Of a stretch of DNA of 6,078 nt, positions 5,238 to 6,078 are shown in pieces (position 1 is the first letter of the stretch; every line of letters begins with the position of its first letter). The notes under the pieces are model-generated. The model did no database searches, was not told where the DNA came from, and worked only from the letters and a program-made list of their open reading frames with translations. The DNA is from Deltaproteobacteria bacterium (GTDB lineage: Bacteria > Desulfobacterota > DSM-4660 > Desulfatiglandales > HGW-15): the NCBI GenBank assembly GCA_030671095.1, contig DAOVAK010000188.1:1-6078 (forward strand), in the 5' to 3' direction. The position numbers were made by a program, and so were the translations under genes.

Positions 5238-6078
5238 TTAGAAATCGGGGGTCAGCACGATGCGCTTGGCAGGAGATCCAGCCGCATGCACCTCCTCAAA
5301 GGTCTCCACGATGCTGCTCATGGGCCGTGTCTCCACAAAGGGCCCTATATCTATTTTTTTGCTCAGCACCATATCCAACACCGCCGGGTAATACTCGGGG
5401 AGACAGGCCCAGGTTCCTAAGATGTCTGCGTCAAAGGCCATCAGGCGGCCAATGGCATATTCTGTCTTGGCAAGCCCAAACCCTACCACGATCAATTTGC
5501 CTACGAAACTGAGCAGGGCCAGAGCAATCTCCTGACCCCCTTTTACACCCGTCACCTCAAAGATCTTCCAACCGAAGCCGGGCAGCCCATTTTCTTTACA
5601 GAGACCCCGAAATTCCTTGGAAACGGCCCGGGCGTCTTTGTCTGTGGAGTTAATGACAAAATCAGCCCCATAGTTCAAGGCCCTTTGCAGTTTTTCTGGG
5701 TTGCGCGCTATTCCCACTACGGTCTTAGCGCCCAGGGCCTTTGCGATCTGTCCCATATACTGGCCCACACCGCCTGTGATGCCGACCACCACCACATTAT
5801 CCCCCGGTTCCAGTTCTGCCCTTTTTGCGGCCTGGTATGGCGTCGTGCCCGCATCCGCCACCACCGAAAGATGCGCTAGGGGCAAGTCCCCTCTTTCCTT
5901 TACTTCACACAGGTCAATGCCCGGGACAGGAATGTGACTCGAAAACCCTCCATAGACGCCCATGCTGTTTCCAGGCATCATCTGGTTGAGACATCTATTT
6001 CCCCGTCGCGTCTTGCATAGGATGCACTGCCTGCAAGGCATTACGGCGGGAATGATCACCTCTTTCCCGATCCACTGT
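5238..6078 (-). CDS. had: 6-hydroxycyclohex-1-ene-1-carbonyl-CoA dehydrogenase (Had/BamQ), 5' end outside window
   Basis: This is a zinc-type medium-chain dehydrogenase that oxidises 6-hydroxycyclohex-1-ene-1-carboxyl-CoA with NAD+ to the 6-oxo compound, the substrate of Oah. The visible 279 codons run open to the window edge. An apparent GTG at 6059 is not the true start, because the frame continues upstream as QWIGKE and the family is about 360-370 residues long; roughly 85-90 N-terminal residues, including the first catalytic-zinc ligand, are missing. Seen here are the structural-zinc cysteines in PCRQCILC-x7-C (C-x2-C-x2-C-x7-C), the Had-like stretch MPGNSMGVYGGFSSH, and the nucleotide-binding loop VVVVGITGGVGQ. 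The protein ends TPDF with stop TAA at 5240-5238. It lies 233 bp upstream of oah on the same strand. The alternative is another MDR alcohol dehydrogenase, but sequence and neighbours agree on Had. Confidence 0.93.
   Translation of the reverse strand, partial: QWIGKEVIIPAVMPCRQCILCKTRRGNRCLNQMMPGNSMGVYGGFSSHIPVPGIDLCEVKERGDLPLAHLSVVADAGTTPYQAAKRAELEPGDNVVVVGITGGVGQYMGQIAKALGAKTVVGIARNPEKLQRALNYGADFVINSTDKDARAVSKEFRGLCKENGLPGFGWKIFEVTGVKGGQEIALALLSFVGKLIVVGFGLAKTEYAIGRLMAFDADILGTWACLPEYYPAVLDMVLSKKIDIGPFVETRPMSSIVETFEEVHAAGSPAKRIVLTPDF

Noticed and set aside
5238..6059. GTG at 6059 as the true start of had
   Set aside because: The frame remains open to the window edge and the resulting protein would lack the N-terminal part of the zinc dehydrogenase fold.

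Overview
The window looks like chromosomal DNA of a strictly anaerobic bacterium that degrades aromatic compounds, most likely a member of the Desulfobacterota (sulfate-reducing or syntrophic). This rests on the gene content: a dedicated ring-cleavage set of the anaerobic benzoyl-CoA pathway beside a two-subunit B12-dependent acyl-CoA mutase, with strong Shine-Dalgarno sites. The taxonomic call is inference; no marker gene is present.

Layout. Positions 1-586 hold no convincing gene. They contain a large imperfect inverted repeat (2-310) and, just before the first gene, a sigma70-like promoter. On the + strand follow the large catalytic subunit of methylmalonyl-CoA mutase (587-2269) and its separate B12-binding small subunit (2378-2779). 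A 108-bp gap with a palindrome lies between them. On the - strand, read right to left, are had (5238 to beyond the right edge, 5' end missing), oah/bamA (3862-5004) and dch (2878-3645). The two gene groups converge at about 2780-2877.

How the genes work together. Dch hydrates cyclohexa-1,5-diene-1-carboxyl-CoA, the product of benzoyl-CoA reductase. Had oxidises the resulting 6-hydroxy compound to 6-oxocyclohex-1-ene-1-carboxyl-CoA. Oah opens the ring hydrolytically to 3-hydroxypimelyl-CoA, which is then beta-oxidised. The mutase pair interconverts succinyl-CoA and methylmalonyl-CoA, and its specificity residues are of the normal methylmalonyl-CoA type. No step of the standard benzoyl-CoA route needs it, so its place here may mean a linked propionyl-CoA or branched-acyl branch, or simple adjacency.

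The unusual part is the spacers. All of those fully visible hold palindromic or repeated non-coding DNA of several families: a 50-bp near-identical repeat in two spacers, two palindromes whose arms are short tandem GGAG-led units (7-nt in one, 8-nt in the other), a GC-rich hairpin behind oah, and the inverted repeat at the left edge. The protein-coding content is a known pathway. I see no phage, CRISPR, toxin-antitoxin, RNA gene or new protein system.
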